The notes under the pieces: model-generated
Database searches by the model: none
What the model was told of the DNA's origin: nothing
What the model saw: the letters and a program-made list of their open reading frames with translations, nothing else
Shown here: positions 46,007-55,638 of the stretch, piece after piece
How positions within the stretch are numbered: position 1 is the stretch's first letter
Layout of the letters: the number at the start of each line of letters is the position of its first letter
Made by a program: the position numbers and the translations under genes
From: Candidatus Nanoarchaeia archaeon
GTDB lineage: Archaea; Nanobdellota; Nanobdellia; Woesearchaeales; UBA525
NCBI GenBank assembly: GCA_028279755.1
Contig: JANQNB010000011.1
Location: 130,501-194,500, forward strand
Length of the DNA: 64,000 nt
Direction: 5' to 3'

Positions 46007-47005
46007 TTACGCTGCCGCTCCTTGCAGGCGCGCCATCCGCCTGAATGCGTCGACGCCTGATTTGAGCGAGGTGTGCTCTTCTGTCCGCGCTTCCTCATAA
46101 TGCGCTTTGAGCTTCTCCCAATCTTCCTGCGGAAATCCGGTCTCCCGCAAGTGCTCCAGGATCTTCTCAATGTGTGGCTCGTTGACGTCCTGGTAGTGGA
46201 TCTCGAGATCGGCGATCACCTTGAAGATAAAAAGGAAATCTTCCAACACGCCGTGGAGCACAGGCATCAGGTGCTCAACGCCGCGCTCGATGGCAGTTGC
46301 CAGTTTGTCAAGCCTGTCGATCTGGCGGTCGCTGAGTCGCTGCTGCTTGATCTCAGCTTCCATCTTCTCGATCTCGCCCATGGCGCTCTGCGCTTCGTCC
46401 ATGATCTTGTCGACTTCATGCGAAGCCTCGCGGGTCTGCGAGCGCTGGGTCCAGGCATCATTCATGAGCTGCATCACCTCGTTGTACGAGACGACAAGGT
46501 TCTGGAGCGTGCCACGCTTGTGCTGTTCAGAGCGGAGCAGGGCGTTATACTCTTTCTTCAACGCATCCTCTTCTTCGGTGGCAGCACGATCAAGTTTGTG
46601 GTGCAGCTTCTCGAGATGACCCCAGATATTGCTCAGGTGCTGTCGCGCTTTCGAGTCAGACGGGCAATGCTGATGCAGGGCGTGGATCTTCTCCACATAC
46701 TCTTTGAAGACCTTGCGCAGATGAGCAAAATCCTCCAACGGGCGTTCTTCCGCAGCAATCGCGACCTTCTCGCCTTTGACGAGCTTGTCCATCTCTTCCT
46801 CGACAAGGTCCATAGCCTCGTCGAACTCTTTGTCGACAGTTTCCACACTTCCTGTTTGCTGGCTCTGTTCCACTTCTGGAAACTGCTCTTTCTCGAGCTC
46901 TTCCTGGATACGGATCGCCTCGCGCAAACGTCGCCGGAGCACGATCATCAAACTGCTTTTCGTTCTCCAGAACGTATCGAGCTTCAATTTTGCATGACTG
47001 AACAT
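46007..47005 (-). CDS. Coiled-coil protein, last gene of the giant operon
   Basis: A 332-residue, almost entirely helical protein with heptad-rich stretches (about residues 25-100, 125-185 and 195-240). It is cytoplasmic: no signal peptide or membrane helix. Function unknown. It starts 6 nt after the 47012 gene and belongs to a five-gene co-directional operon, so I infer it is a structural partner of the 1333-residue protein. Confidence 0.7.
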   Translation of the reverse strand: MFSHAKLKLDTFWRTKSSLMIVLRRRLREAIRIQEELEKEQFPEVEQSQQTGSVETVDKEFDEAMDLVEEEMDKLVKGEKVAIAAEERPLEDFAHLRKVFKEYVEKIHALHQHCPSDSKARQHLSNIWGHLEKLHHKLDRAATEEEDALKKEYNALLRSEQHKRGTLQNLVVSYNEVMQLMNDAWTQRSQTREASHEVDKIMDEAQSAMGEIEKMEAEIKQQRLSDRQIDRLDKLATAIERGVEHLMPVLHGVLEDFLFIFKVIADLEIHYQDVNEPHIEKILEHLRETGFPQEDWEKLKAHYEEARTEEHTSLKSGVDAFRRMARLQGAAA

Positions 47006-47011
47006 CGTGTA

Positions 47012-47800
47012 TCACCCGGTCTTCGAGTATTTTGCCTGTTCTTGCTTCGCCACTTCCTGCAACCACGCGATGCGTTGGAGGAGTGGTTTTTTGCGAATTT
47101 TTGAGAGATAATCGAGCATCTGCTGCCGCACGATGCCTTTTTGCGCATCGTTGTACACTGAGACACTATACCCCAGCATCTTCTGGACATAGGTGTAGGC
47201 TTGGCGCACTTGCTGGTCTGTGCGCATCCGGTATGCGAGCTGTCCGTGCAAGGCCTTGGTTTCGTCGAGCTTGCGGCGGAACTCAACTGGATCCTCACCG
47301 TGGTGCCACTTGAGGGTGTCGCGCTCGCCGACATGCTTGAGTTCCATCTCTGTCCATTTGCCGAGATCGTGGATCGCTTCCTCGACAGAGATAGCTTTGC
47401 CTTCGACCTGTGCCATGGTCTGGACTTTCTGATAGGTCTCGCTCCATTCCTCGCTGTGCGCGTAGCGGCCGCCGCCTTCGTGCCAGGCATCGGCGAACAG
47501 GAAGCGCAGGGTCAACTCCTGCGCCGGGAAGTCGTCAGGGAGTTCGATCTCGAACGGTACCTCTGTTTCCTTTCCTTCTGCGATCCTGATGATGAAGGAG
47601 GGCTGGCTCATCGCTGCGTTGTGCGCGAACGTGTCTGGGCCCCGTTCTTCCGCAACCATGAACTTCTCTGCTGGTCGTACCATGAAGGTGAGCCGTTCCC
47701 GTCGGTCGCCGCTATACAGGACAGGCTTCACTGCGAGCAGGATGATGCCTGATGCCCCTTCATTGAAGGGCACGAATGTCTTGCTGGCAGTTACTTTCAT
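47012..47800 (-). CDS. Unknown two-domain protein (beta-sandwich plus helical)
   Basis: A 262-residue protein. The first ~115 residues have a strand pattern that suggests a beta-sandwich (arrestin- or SpoOM-like, with FEIELPDDFP), and the rest is helical. The SpoOM-like resemblance is weak and only by eye. ATGA overlaps the stop of the 1333-residue gene, so it is translationally coupled to it. Confidence 0.6.
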   Translation of the reverse strand: MKVTASKTFVPFNEGASGIILLAVKPVLYSGDRRERLTFMVRPAEKFMVAEERGPDTFAHNAAMSQPSFIIRIAEGKETEVPFEIELPDDFPAQELTLRFLFADAWHEGGGRYAHSEEWSETYQKVQTMAQVEGKAISVEEAIHDLGKWTEMELKHVGERDTLKWHHGEDPVEFRRKLDETKALHGQLAYRMRTDQQVRQAYTYVQKMLGYSVSVYNDAQKGIVRQQMLDYLSKIRKKPLLQRIAWLQEVAKQEQAKYSKTG

Positions 47801-50800
47801 GGTTGACCACCTGTGGGTGCTGCATGCGCAGTCACCTGCGCCGCTGACGTCAGGACAAAGTCGATGTAGTTGACATCCCAGAGCAGGTTCTCGTTGCCCA
47901 CTGCCTCGCCGCGTTCGAGCGCGCGGATGATGCCGTCAGTGAGCGGCTGGATCTGCGCCGCTTCGGCTCCTGGCTTGCACGCCACGCAGATGAGGCGATA
48001 GGTGCCGTAATGGGCCTTTCGCGCGCGCGGGTTCACTGCGATCTCTGGTGTGAAGGTGATGTTGTTCGTGATCTTGACTGCCTGCTCTGTCAGGGTGCCG
48101 AAGCTGAAGCTGCCAGCGCTGGTTCCTGGGTAGAGGCTCCGGGTCTTGTCGTAATGGAGCGAGGGCAGCATGACAATCTTCGAGTCGTTCGCATTGACGA
48201 ACGCGTCGCTGTACCGGCCGGATCGTGGATCGCCATTGCGATACGCGAGGATGAAGTAGAGCTTTGCTTCCACCTCTCCTGATTTCTTGAGCGTGAAGCT
48301 GAGTTCTGAATTGCGCATGCCCATGCTCATGAGCTTGAGCAGTTTCTTCGCAGCGTCAGGTACGCGGTACACGCCATTCGCTTCGCACCATTCCGGACCG
48401 AAGACCGGCGCGAGCGGCGTCTTGTGCGCTGATCTTTTCCTGTTCTCGAGTTCAGCTGTAGGGTAGACGAGCAGTTTCGGTTCGTTCTGCTCAGCTTCGC
48501 GTTTCTGCACCACGACAATGACATTCTCTTTCGTGTGGTCTTGCTCTGTGAGCGCGAAGTATCGCCGGAACGTGCCGGTGTGATCGTTGAGGGTCTCTTC
48601 CTGTCCCTCGACAGGTTCGACATGCGGCGCCCAATGCTCGGGATCCAGGCCGTGATGCGTCCGTCCTTTCTTCGCAAGCAGTTCGATGTGCTCGCCGTAA
48701 TACGGCAGTCGCAATTCGAAGTGGCCGTCTTCCTGCGTCCATTCTTCGTATTCTGGCTCGACAGTCGCGTTGTCGATCAGCTTGAGCTCTGCCTTGTCCA
48801 CGCCGATGCCTTGCGCTTGCAGCACGCGAGCGATCTGTTCGTCGCTCAACTCAACCTTCAAATTGACAAAATCTTCGTAGGAGCAGGTGAGACCAAGCAA
48901 GGGCTTCACGCCCTGGTCGCCGTCTTCCCACACCACGACGCGGCCAAGGATGGTCGAGGGGCTGGGCTCGTCACTGGGTCCGTGCCTGATCCAGTGCCAT
49001 TTCCAATGCAGCTCGTACGGGCTCAGGCGGGCGTACGCCTCCGGATCTGTTGTCGCGAGTTCGCGATCCTTCACATGAGAGACTGCGGCGCCGAGGCCGA
49101 CGATCGGGAATTTTTTCCAGTCGTTGTTGTCTGCAACCGTGTCTGCGAAGAACGTGTTGATCTCGGTGAGGCCGCTCGCGCCGAGGAAGTTGCCGACTGC
49201 GCGTCCTTCGTCCTCTTTGGAGTTGGAGAGCAGGGCATCGACATCCTTCTGCTTGCCTTCGATGTAGCGGGCGAGGTCTGCCTTGCTGAACACGCGCGGG
49301 TATTCGCCGTGCTCGTTGAGGGTCATCACGTCGTCTTCTTTCGCGAACGCGAAGAACATCCAATAGAGCTCGCCTTCGAATGGCTTTGCGCCTTTGCGTT
49401 TCTTCTTCTCTGCCTTCGCCGCTTCTGCCTGCCGTTTCTCAGCAAGCCGTCTCGCGAGGAGTTGCGCTACCTCGTAGAAGCTACCCAGTTTCTTGACGTC
49501 ATAGGGTACTTTATGGAAATACTTGCGGAAGAGGATGTTGCGATCAGAATCAAGACCGCCCAAGCCCCAGGGACGATGGCTCTGGAAGATGAAGAATGCG
49601 AAGTGGCGTCGCTGAAAGAGCAGGTCGCGAAGATTTCTTTGGGTGTCGGCATCTGCGAGTTTCGCATCGATCTCTGCCATGATGTCTGCTTCGGTCTTGC
49701 CATTCCCGAGCCAGATATACTTATGCATCTCTCGCCAGAAGACAATCTTCAGGCTCCAGATAATTGGCCTGAGATTCGGCTGGGTACGTAAGCGGAGATT
49801 GTCGATTGGCCAGCGCGGGCTGAGCTCCATGCGTCCCATCTCTGTAATAAACTTGCGGCTGTATTCGTCGAATGGGATTTTAAACGCGTTGTTGCCTTGC
49901 GCGCGCATCTCGCGGCGCATGAAAGCGATGAAATGATTCGTGACCACGCCGAGGGTGCGCACTTCGCCGATGATGATATCGACGATCGCCCGTCCGTCTG
50001 GTGCGGTGAGGATGGCTCTATACTGGAAGATACGGCATTCTTCAGCGAAATGGTAGAAGAGCCTGCCAAAGATGTTTCGGCGATTCAGCGCATATCCTTC
50101 CTGGTCGAAGTGCTTGACAATGTGTGGTATCACTCCCCACGCGTTCAGTCCCCAGTAGACAAAGAACTTTGGCCAGGCACGGAAGCGGTGGAGGAAGGCG
50201 GCCATGAAGAGGTTGCGCATCACCTCATGATTCTCAGGCGCCATCAGATCGTCCATGAACTTCTCGATGTCCTTGCTTGTCCAGTTGCCCAGGTACAACG
50301 ACTTGTACATGGGCTTGAGCACGTAGAGCATGCCATATTTCCAAACCGGGTTGCCGACTTTCGTCGCGTCCAAGGCCATCGCCTGGATGTTCAGCGGACC
50401 GACATCTGCCCGGTCGTCAGCGCGCTGTGGATTGGTAATTTCTGAGAGCTTGATGCTCCCATTCGGATCTGAGAGCGCTCGCAAATACGTGCGTGCGGTG
50501 TCGAGATCAAATGTTGCCTGGTCGATGAGTGTCTGAATTTCAGTCTCTGCTGCGATTCGCTCAGCCTGGTCAGTGAGTTGCCTAGCGTTCCTGAGCTGGT
50601 CCTGGAGCCCTTCCAGCTGGCCTTCGAACACCGCGATGTCACGTCGCGTGTCTGCGATCGCGTGCGCATAGACAAGGCAGCGCGGCACTTCGATGTCGCC
50701 AGCGCTATTCACGAATTCGCTGGCAAGCTCGTGGAATTTCTTGTCGAAAGTGAAGTGCTCGTGCACGTGGAGCAGGTATCTGACGAAAAGGACAGACACG

Positions 50801-51798
50801 ACGAGCTGCTTTGGCGAGGGGATGTCCTCGCTTGAGGCGATCTTCAGCCTGTAGAACAGGCCGATAATGCCATCGTGCAGTCCGGTAGCGAATTCACCAA
50901 TGCCGTCCGCGACTTTGCGCCCCTGCTGCTTGATATCACGCCCGAGTTCTTTCCGCTTGAGCTTCCGGCTGAGCTTTCGCCGCATGCCTTTCAGCGCGAA
51001 GTCGTGCTGATTATCGAGATTCTCGAGCCGGACATTGAATGCGTCGGCGTCGTAGCTCAGCTCGAGCGCGTGCATCTCTCGCTTATGGATGCGTTCTTTC
51101 TCCTGGAGAATCTCTTGTCGTTCTGCTTCTTTTTGTTGTTTCTCGACTTTGAATGCTGCGACTAGATCCTTTGTCGCAGCTTTGGCTGCAAAGGTACGGT
51201 CTCGTCGTTCCTTTTTCGCTTCTCGAATTTCCTCTCGTCGACGTTGCCAATTCGCAGATGCGTCTCTTCGTCGCTCCCGATGTTCAAGCGCGCTTTGGCG
51301 AAATCGCTGCGCGATCTGCTCACCCGCATCTGCGCGTCGTTTCCAGAATTGCACGCTCTGCTGCCACACCAGCGCTTGCAGTTCTTCCGGTTGGTTGCGG
51401 AGTTTTCTGATGGTTTCTGCAGCGTCGTTCGCTGCTCTTTCCCGTTCAGGGTCGTTCCTGCGTGCTTCAGCGCGTTGTTCGTTGAGTTCAATGAGTTTAT
51501 TAAGGAAGAGTTCTGTTTGCCGATCGAAGTTCTCTGCTCTGTCAGCCCAATCCTGGGCGCCAGCATTCGCGAGACCGGTAGCTGCTGCGAGGACGCCGCC
51601 AGAGGCTTCTTCCAGCCCTCTCCTGAGATTCTCAAAGAGCGCTTCCGCTTCCTCTTCTGCCCGTCGCCAGCCTGCGAGAGAGTCTCGCTCATCTGTCTCG
51701 ATCTCGTCGAGAGGGAGCTCGACGCTCTCTTCGTCCTCCTCTGGCGCGACCGGATCTTCCGGCGTGTCTCCTTCTGGTGGCGTTTCTTCGTCTGCCAT
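47797..51798 (-). CDS. Giant 1333-residue cytoplasmic coiled-coil protein
   Basis: The largest unknown in the window. Residues 1-40 are acidic; ~45-300 are charged coiled coil with many Arg, Glu, Lys and Gln; ~300-900 are helical, with a Lys-rich insertion near 800 (KAEKKKRKGAK); ~950-1330 are beta-rich. There is no signal peptide, membrane helix, Walker or nuclease motif. I infer a scaffold. ATG 51798 lies 2 nt after the upstream stop; GTG 51804 (GTGA overlap) is possible. The neighbours are two membrane proteins upstream and two cytoplasmic ones downstream. Confidence 0.75.
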   Translation of the reverse strand: MADEETPPEGDTPEDPVAPEEDEESVELPLDEIETDERDSLAGWRRAEEEAEALFENLRRGLEEASGGVLAAATGLANAGAQDWADRAENFDRQTELFLNKLIELNEQRAEARRNDPERERAANDAAETIRKLRNQPEELQALVWQQSVQFWKRRADAGEQIAQRFRQSALEHRERRRDASANWQRRREEIREAKKERRDRTFAAKAATKDLVAAFKVEKQQKEAERQEILQEKERIHKREMHALELSYDADAFNVRLENLDNQHDFALKGMRRKLSRKLKRKELGRDIKQQGRKVADGIGEFATGLHDGIIGLFYRLKIASSEDIPSPKQLVVSVLFVRYLLHVHEHFTFDKKFHELASEFVNSAGDIEVPRCLVYAHAIADTRRDIAVFEGQLEGLQDQLRNARQLTDQAERIAAETEIQTLIDQATFDLDTARTYLRALSDPNGSIKLSEITNPQRADDRADVGPLNIQAMALDATKVGNPVWKYGMLYVLKPMYKSLYLGNWTSKDIEKFMDDLMAPENHEVMRNLFMAAFLHRFRAWPKFFVYWGLNAWGVIPHIVKHFDQEGYALNRRNIFGRLFYHFAEECRIFQYRAILTAPDGRAIVDIIIGEVRTLGVVTNHFIAFMRREMRAQGNNAFKIPFDEYSRKFITEMGRMELSPRWPIDNLRLRTQPNLRPIIWSLKIVFWREMHKYIWLGNGKTEADIMAEIDAKLADADTQRNLRDLLFQRRHFAFFIFQSHRPWGLGGLDSDRNILFRKYFHKVPYDVKKLGSFYEVAQLLARRLAEKRQAEAAKAEKKKRKGAKPFEGELYWMFFAFAKEDDVMTLNEHGEYPRVFSKADLARYIEGKQKDVDALLSNSKEDEGRAVGNFLGASGLTEINTFFADTVADNNDWKKFPIVGLGAAVSHVKDRELATTDPEAYARLSPYELHWKWHWIRHGPSDEPSPSTILGRVVVWEDGDQGVKPLLGLTCSYEDFVNLKVELSDEQIARVLQAQGIGVDKAELKLIDNATVEPEYEEWTQEDGHFELRLPYYGEHIELLAKKGRTHHGLDPEHWAPHVEPVEGQEETLNDHTGTFRRYFALTEQDHTKENVIVVVQKREAEQNEPKLLVYPTAELENRKRSAHKTPLAPVFGPEWCEANGVYRVPDAAKKLLKLMSMGMRNSELSFTLKKSGEVEAKLYFILAYRNGDPRSGRYSDAFVNANDSKIVMLPSLHYDKTRSLYPGTSAGSFSFGTLTEQAVKITNNITFTPEIAVNPRARKAHYGTYRLICVACKPGAEAAQIQPLTDGIIRALERGEAVGNENLLWDVNYIDFVLTSAAQVTAHAAPTGGQP

Positions 51799-51800
51799 GG

Positions 51801-52535
51801 TCACAATGGTTTGATGATGCCTTTGTACTCGATCGTCTTGTCCTCGTTCGGTGTGATGCTATGGATGAATGGTTCGAAGCCTTCCTGCGATTCGCTGTAG
51901 AAGTCGAGCGTGATGCTGACGTCGTGCGACTCTTCCTTCTTGATCTCGATGTCGCTCTTCACCTTGAATTTGCGTCTGCCAAAGCGTTGCGCGCTCTTGT
52001 ATTTCTCACCTTTCGGCAGCGTATACCGCACGATGTACTTCAGCGTGCCGCTGGGCACTTCGAGATAGCCGCCGTGCGAGGGGAAGATGCCGTCTCTGTT
52101 CGTCTTGTCTGTGTAGTATCGTCCTTTCTTGCCAATCTTCTTGAAGAAGATCTTCGCCTTTGACGGATAGATCACGACACGCGCGCCTTCGATCGGCTCG
52201 TCGTTCCTGTTCCGCACGAGGAAGCGTATCTGGCCGAGATTCTCGAAGTCGACGTATTCTTTTTTCTTCTTCCGTTCTTTCTCGTCGGCATCGTCTTCGT
52301 CTTCTTCTTTCTTCTTTGTCTTCTTCTTATCAGTAGAGGTGTCTCGGTCCCGGCTCTTGCGACTTTTGTCGCTGTCATCGCCGTCCCTCCCTTTGAAGAG
52401 GTTCCCGAGAGCACCCAGTCCTTTCCCGTTTGTAACGAGCGCGAAGAGCATGTAGATGATGCAGAGGACGATCGCGACTGAGAGCCAGTCAAGTATGACG
52501 CGCATAACACTCATCACGACTTGTTCGACTGCCAC
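51801..52535 (-). CDS. Membrane protein with charged linker and carboxypeptidase-regulatory-like beta domain
   Basis: A 244-residue protein. One transmembrane helix (about residues 14-35) is followed by a very charged K/E/D/S linker (~50-92) and a beta-sandwich (~100-190) with VRNRNDEPIEGARVVIYP and TNRDGIF, typical of carboxypeptidase-regulatory-like or transthyretin-like folds. Basic residues next to the helix suggest that the C-terminal domain is cytoplasmic and could bind the acidic giant protein. Starts right after the previous stop. Confidence 0.7.
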   Translation of the reverse strand: MAVEQVVMSVMRVILDWLSVAIVLCIIYMLFALVTNGKGLGALGNLFKGRDGDDSDKSRKSRDRDTSTDKKKTKKKEEDEDDADEKERKKKKEYVDFENLGQIRFLVRNRNDEPIEGARVVIYPSKAKIFFKKIGKKGRYYTDKTNRDGIFPSHGGYLEVPSGTLKYIVRYTLPKGEKYKSAQRFGRRKFKVKSDIEIKKEESHDVSITLDFYSESQEGFEPFIHSITPNEDKTIEYKGIIKPL

Positions 52536-53090
52536 TTAGCGACGCCTCCATCTGTTTCGTAACATGCTCACTGGAATGAAGAGGATAATGGGTGCGAGAT
52601 TGAGGAATTGCTGGTAGATCTCAACGATGTAGAGCAGGATGAAGAGCAGGACGAGCGCGATGATGCGCAGGGGGAAGTTCTTGTTCAGGCCTTTCTCCTC
52701 GCTGACAGCGAACCAGATGCCGCCGGCGACGAGCGCAAGGGGTATCATGCCGGCGAAGACGACGGTGATTACGCCGCCCTGCACGATGACAAGCTCTTCT
52801 GGCATCAGGAAGGCTGCGATGATCGAGAAGGCTGCAGCGATGACGCCGCTTGTCTTATTGCTGTCGAAGAGCTTCTTGAAGACCCAATGGCTCACTGCGA
52901 GAAAGACGAGGAATAAGCCGAAACGGATGAAGCCGATCTGGACATATTCGTTCTGCAGGATCGGCACGTTCACCATCCAGCTCATGGTCTCAATGACTTT
53001 ATTGAGCGGGCTGATGCCGGTATGGTAGGAACGGGCGAATACTGCCGGAAGAGCCGCTATAGTAAGAAGAAGGAAAGAGAATACTCGCAT
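52536..53090 (-). CDS. Polytopic membrane protein, first gene of the giant operon
   Basis: A 184-residue protein with a signal-like first helix (FSFLLLTIAALPAVFA) and about four to five more transmembrane helices, ending in a basic tail (RNRWRRR). No family recognised. I chose ATG 53090 behind GAGGCGG; GTG 53114 is an alternative. TATA candidates are GTTTTATAAAC (~53158-53168) and CCTTTAACC (~53124-53132). It leads the operon and could anchor the complex at the membrane. Confidence 0.65.
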   Translation of the reverse strand: MRVFSFLLLTIAALPAVFARSYHTGISPLNKVIETMSWMVNVPILQNEYVQIGFIRFGLFLVFLAVSHWVFKKLFDSNKTSGVIAAAFSIIAAFLMPEELVIVQGGVITVVFAGMIPLALVAGGIWFAVSEEKGLNKNFPLRIIALVLLFILLYIVEIYQQFLNLAPIILFIPVSMLRNRWRRR

Positions 53091-53189
53091 CACTGGCACG
53101 AACTGCCGCCTCACGTTACCACCGGGTTAAAGGACTATGTCATTTTTTGAGAGAGAGGTTTATAAAACTTTCTGTGGTCGATAGCGATT

Positions 53190-53450
53190 AATCCTCTGTA
53201 ATTCACTGAGACGGAATTTGTAATTATTGCTTAAATGTTTTATTATATACTAGAGACTATTATAGTATTAGCAATATATAGGATAAACAATAATTGGAAA
53301 ACCAATAAATATGATTTTGTAATAATGGAAATTTTAATTTTTGACTAAAGTTTTTAGAATAAACAATATCTGGAAAATTTACGATTTGCTTAAAGTTTTT
53401 AGAATTTAATTTCTAAATATATTCTATATGGAAAATAAATATACAAAGAA
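53190..53450. repeat. AT-rich array with shared motifs (left array)
   Basis: About 260 very AT-rich bases between the giant operon and xerA, with no gene. It contains three copies of a ~19-nt motif (TTGCTTAAATGTTTTATTA, TTGACTAAAGTTTTTAGAA, TTGCTTAAAGTTTTTAGAA) and the perfect inverted repeat ATTGGAAAACCAAT (53293-53306). Equivalent motifs recur at 56022-56221. Role unknown; protein-binding sites, a dif-type region or a replication-related site are possible. Confidence 0.6.
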
Positions 53451-53454
53451 AAAA

Positions 53455-54282
53455 TCACAACGTGTCCAAGGGGCTGACAACCTTGCGTTTCTCCTCAGAA
53501 GACACGTGCGTGTAGATCTCTGTCGTCTGCAGATTCGCATGCCCCAAGAGCTCCTGGATCACCCTGAGATCAGTCCCTGCTTCCCTCAAATGCGTCGCGA
53601 AGCTATGCCTGAGCTTGTGCGGGCTCACTGGCTTGGTGATACCTGCGCGTTTCGCTGCTTCTGCAATGATCTTATGGGCATTCCTGGCTGTCATCGCACC
53701 AGTCCTGCCAGGGAAGAGCAGACCAGCAGCAATCTTCTGATGACGTGTGTAGCGCTTGATTTCAGCCACAAGAGCCTCTGAGAGGATCACCATACGATCT
53801 TTCCCCCCTTTTCCTGAGCGCACCCAAGCGATACGCTCGCCGAGCTCGAGATCCTCTACCTTCAACGCAAGACACTCGCCAATACGCAATCCTGAGGCAT
53901 AGAGCAATTTAATCAACAAACGGCTCTTCTCATGCGTTGCAGCCTCGATCAGGCGCTTCACCTCTTCTTTTGTGAGCACCACCGGTAGTTTCCTGCCGAT
54001 CTTAGGAGTCTTGATGCCAGTGAAGCCTTTTTCCAGGACTTCGTTGTACAAGAAGAGCAAGGCGCTGCGAGCCAAGGCAACAGAGCTATTTGCCTGGCCC
54101 TTGTCCAGCAAGTCAGCAAGATAGAGCTTGATGTCTCGCTCAGTCATCTGAGCAGGCTCTTTTCTGGCAAAGTCAAGAAACGCCGCATTGATTCGAAGAT
54201 ATTTGTCCCGGGTATATTCGCTCGAACCTCTGAGTTTCAGCTCAGTCTCGAGGTCTTTGAGCACGATATTTGGTGTCTGCAC
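53455..54282 (-). CDS. xerA: XerA-type tyrosine recombinase
   Basis: A 275-residue recombinase: N-terminal SAM-like core-binding domain (YTRDKYLRINAAFLDFAR) and catalytic domain with Arg in YASGLRIGE, Lys in GKGGKDR, HKLRH, LLGHANLQ and the nucleophile Tyr in TTEIYTHV. Complete catalytic set, so active. Archaeal XerA resolves chromosome dimers at dif. Start GTG 54282; a TATA box (CTATATAAAT) lies about 55 nt upstream. It directly neighbours the left AT-rich array. An integrase of a mobile element is the alternative, but no other element genes are present. Confidence 0.9.
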   Translation of the reverse strand: MQTPNIVLKDLETELKLRGSSEYTRDKYLRINAAFLDFARKEPAQMTERDIKLYLADLLDKGQANSSVALARSALLFLYNEVLEKGFTGIKTPKIGRKLPVVLTKEEVKRLIEAATHEKSRLLIKLLYASGLRIGECLALKVEDLELGERIAWVRSGKGGKDRMVILSEALVAEIKRYTRHQKIAAGLLFPGRTGAMTARNAHKIIAEAAKRAGITKPVSPHKLRHSFATHLREAGTDLRVIQELLGHANLQTTEIYTHVSSEEKRKVVSPLDTL

Positions 54283-54447
54283 GGACGAAACCCCCTAAAG
54301 TTCCGATAATGTATATTACAAGAACTTCTTATTTATATAGTTTGCGGAAACGTGCATGGAATGGCACATTTCCACGGAAAAATCCAGTGTTTTGCGCGCG
54401 AAAAACCCATAGGCATAAAAAACGCAGAATGACTCCCGAGTGATACA

Positions 54448-54939
54448 ATGAGTGACACATACCTCGCAGTCACACTCTCCCTTGGCATGGCAGCGGGCTG
54501 CGCTTCAACCCAAAGCACTGACTATGTCAGAAATTGCTCACCGCAACAAATGGCAGAAGCTCTCAGGCCTAGTGTCTCGCTGCTGGCGCAGATTCAACGT
54601 GCCAGCGCCCACGATATGACGCCTGAGCTGGCGACTGAATTGGGCGTGCTCCTGGACCAGATCATCAGCACAGACGGCACTGTCGGAACAGGACCTGTGT
54701 TTCCAGGAGAAACGTCTGCACTCGCGCTGGAGACCAACCTGGCAGTGAGCCAGTACCGACTGGCTGTGGAAGCGGAGAAAGAGGCGTGTGAAGCGCCGCA
54801 GACAGACCAGGCGTATCATAAACGATGCGTTCCTGCACAGCAGCAGCGAATCAGCCGCCACAACATCGCCCAGCACCAGATGAAGACGCTCAGACGGGTG
54901 GTCAACGGTCCAGGGCATCACCACGGCGTCAGCCGCTGA
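54448..54939 (+). CDS. Lipoprotein, unknown
   Basis: A 163-residue protein with a hydrophobic leader and lipobox MAAGC, so probably a surface lipoprotein. The mature part is helical and hydrophilic with a few Cys, and ends in GHHHGVSR. Function unknown. Leaderless: GGCATAAAAAA lies about 28 nt upstream of ATG 54448. Stop and uppS stop are adjacent (convergent). Confidence 0.65.
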   Translation: MSDTYLAVTLSLGMAAGCASTQSTDYVRNCSPQQMAEALRPSVSLLAQIQRASAHDMTPELATELGVLLDQIISTDGTVGTGPVFPGETSALALETNLAVSQYRLAVEAEKEACEAPQTDQAYHKRCVPAQQQRISRHNIAQHQMKTLRRVVNGPGHHHGVSR

Positions 54940-55638
54940 TTATTTCCCAAAGCGCCGTTCTCTGCCTTCAAATTCGTCGATCATGGCGTTGAATTCTTCC
55001 TTTGTGAGCGCTGGCAGGAAGGTTTCTGGAAAGAACCACTCGCTGTACGTGCTCTGCCATGGCAGGAAATTCGAGGTGCGTCGCGCGCCGCCAGTGCGGA
55101 TGATGAAATCAGGGTCGCTATTGAGGTAGAGATGCTTCGCAACGCAGTCCTGATCGACCTCAGAAGCTTTGAGCGTGCCGTTTTCGACCTCCTCAGCGAT
55201 TTTCTGCGCCGCATCAGTGAGCTCTTCACGGCCGCCGTAGGCGATGCAGACATTGATCGTGTAGGGCTTGTTGTCCTTGGTCGCGTCCATGAGCTCATTG
55301 ATCAGGCTGTGCAGCTTCTCCGGCAGCTTGTCCAGACGGCCGATACAGCGGATACGGAGCCCGTTCTCCTTGAATTTCGCTACTTCCTTCAGGGCGCGCT
55401 TTGCCGCTGTGGTGAAGATCCGCATCAATTCTGCGACTTCGCGCTCGTCGCGCTGGAAATTCTGCATGGAGAAGGTGTAGAAGGTCAATTCCTCGACACC
55501 AGCTTCCTTGGCCCAGTTGACGATCTCTTCGACGCGTTTCGCGCCTTCTTCGTGGCCTTTCCACGGGTGCAGGTCGCGTTCGCGGGCCCAGCGGCGGTTC
55601 CCGTCGAGGATCACGCCGATGTGCTTCGCCTTTTTCAT
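54940..55638 (-). CDS. uppS: cis-Prenyltransferase (undecaprenyl/polyprenyl diphosphate synthase)
   Basis: A 232-residue UPP-synthase-family enzyme: DGNRRWARE (catalytic Asp13), FSMQNFQRDEREV, CIAYGGREEL and RTGGARRTSNFLPWQSTYSEW. It makes the C55-C60 polyprenyl carrier lipid used for N-glycosylation, which fits the sequon-rich surface proteins here. ATGA overlaps the PadR-like gene stop, so it is under that gene's promoter and probably its control. Confidence 0.93.
   Translation of the reverse strand: MKKAKHIGVILDGNRRWARERDLHPWKGHEEGAKRVEEIVNWAKEAGVEELTFYTFSMQNFQRDEREVAELMRIFTTAAKRALKEVAKFKENGLRIRCIGRLDKLPEKLHSLINELMDATKDNKPYTINVCIAYGGREELTDAAQKIAEEVENGTLKASEVDQDCVAKHLYLNSDPDFIIRTGGARRTSNFLPWQSTYSEWFFPETFLPALTKEEFNAMIDEFEGRERRFGK

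Noticed and set aside
53428-53781. 117-residue plus-strand ORF
   Set aside because: Antisense to xerA with no supporting motif.
53455-54282. Integrase of a mobile element
   Set aside because: No other element genes and no tRNA att site nearby; a housekeeping XerA is simpler.
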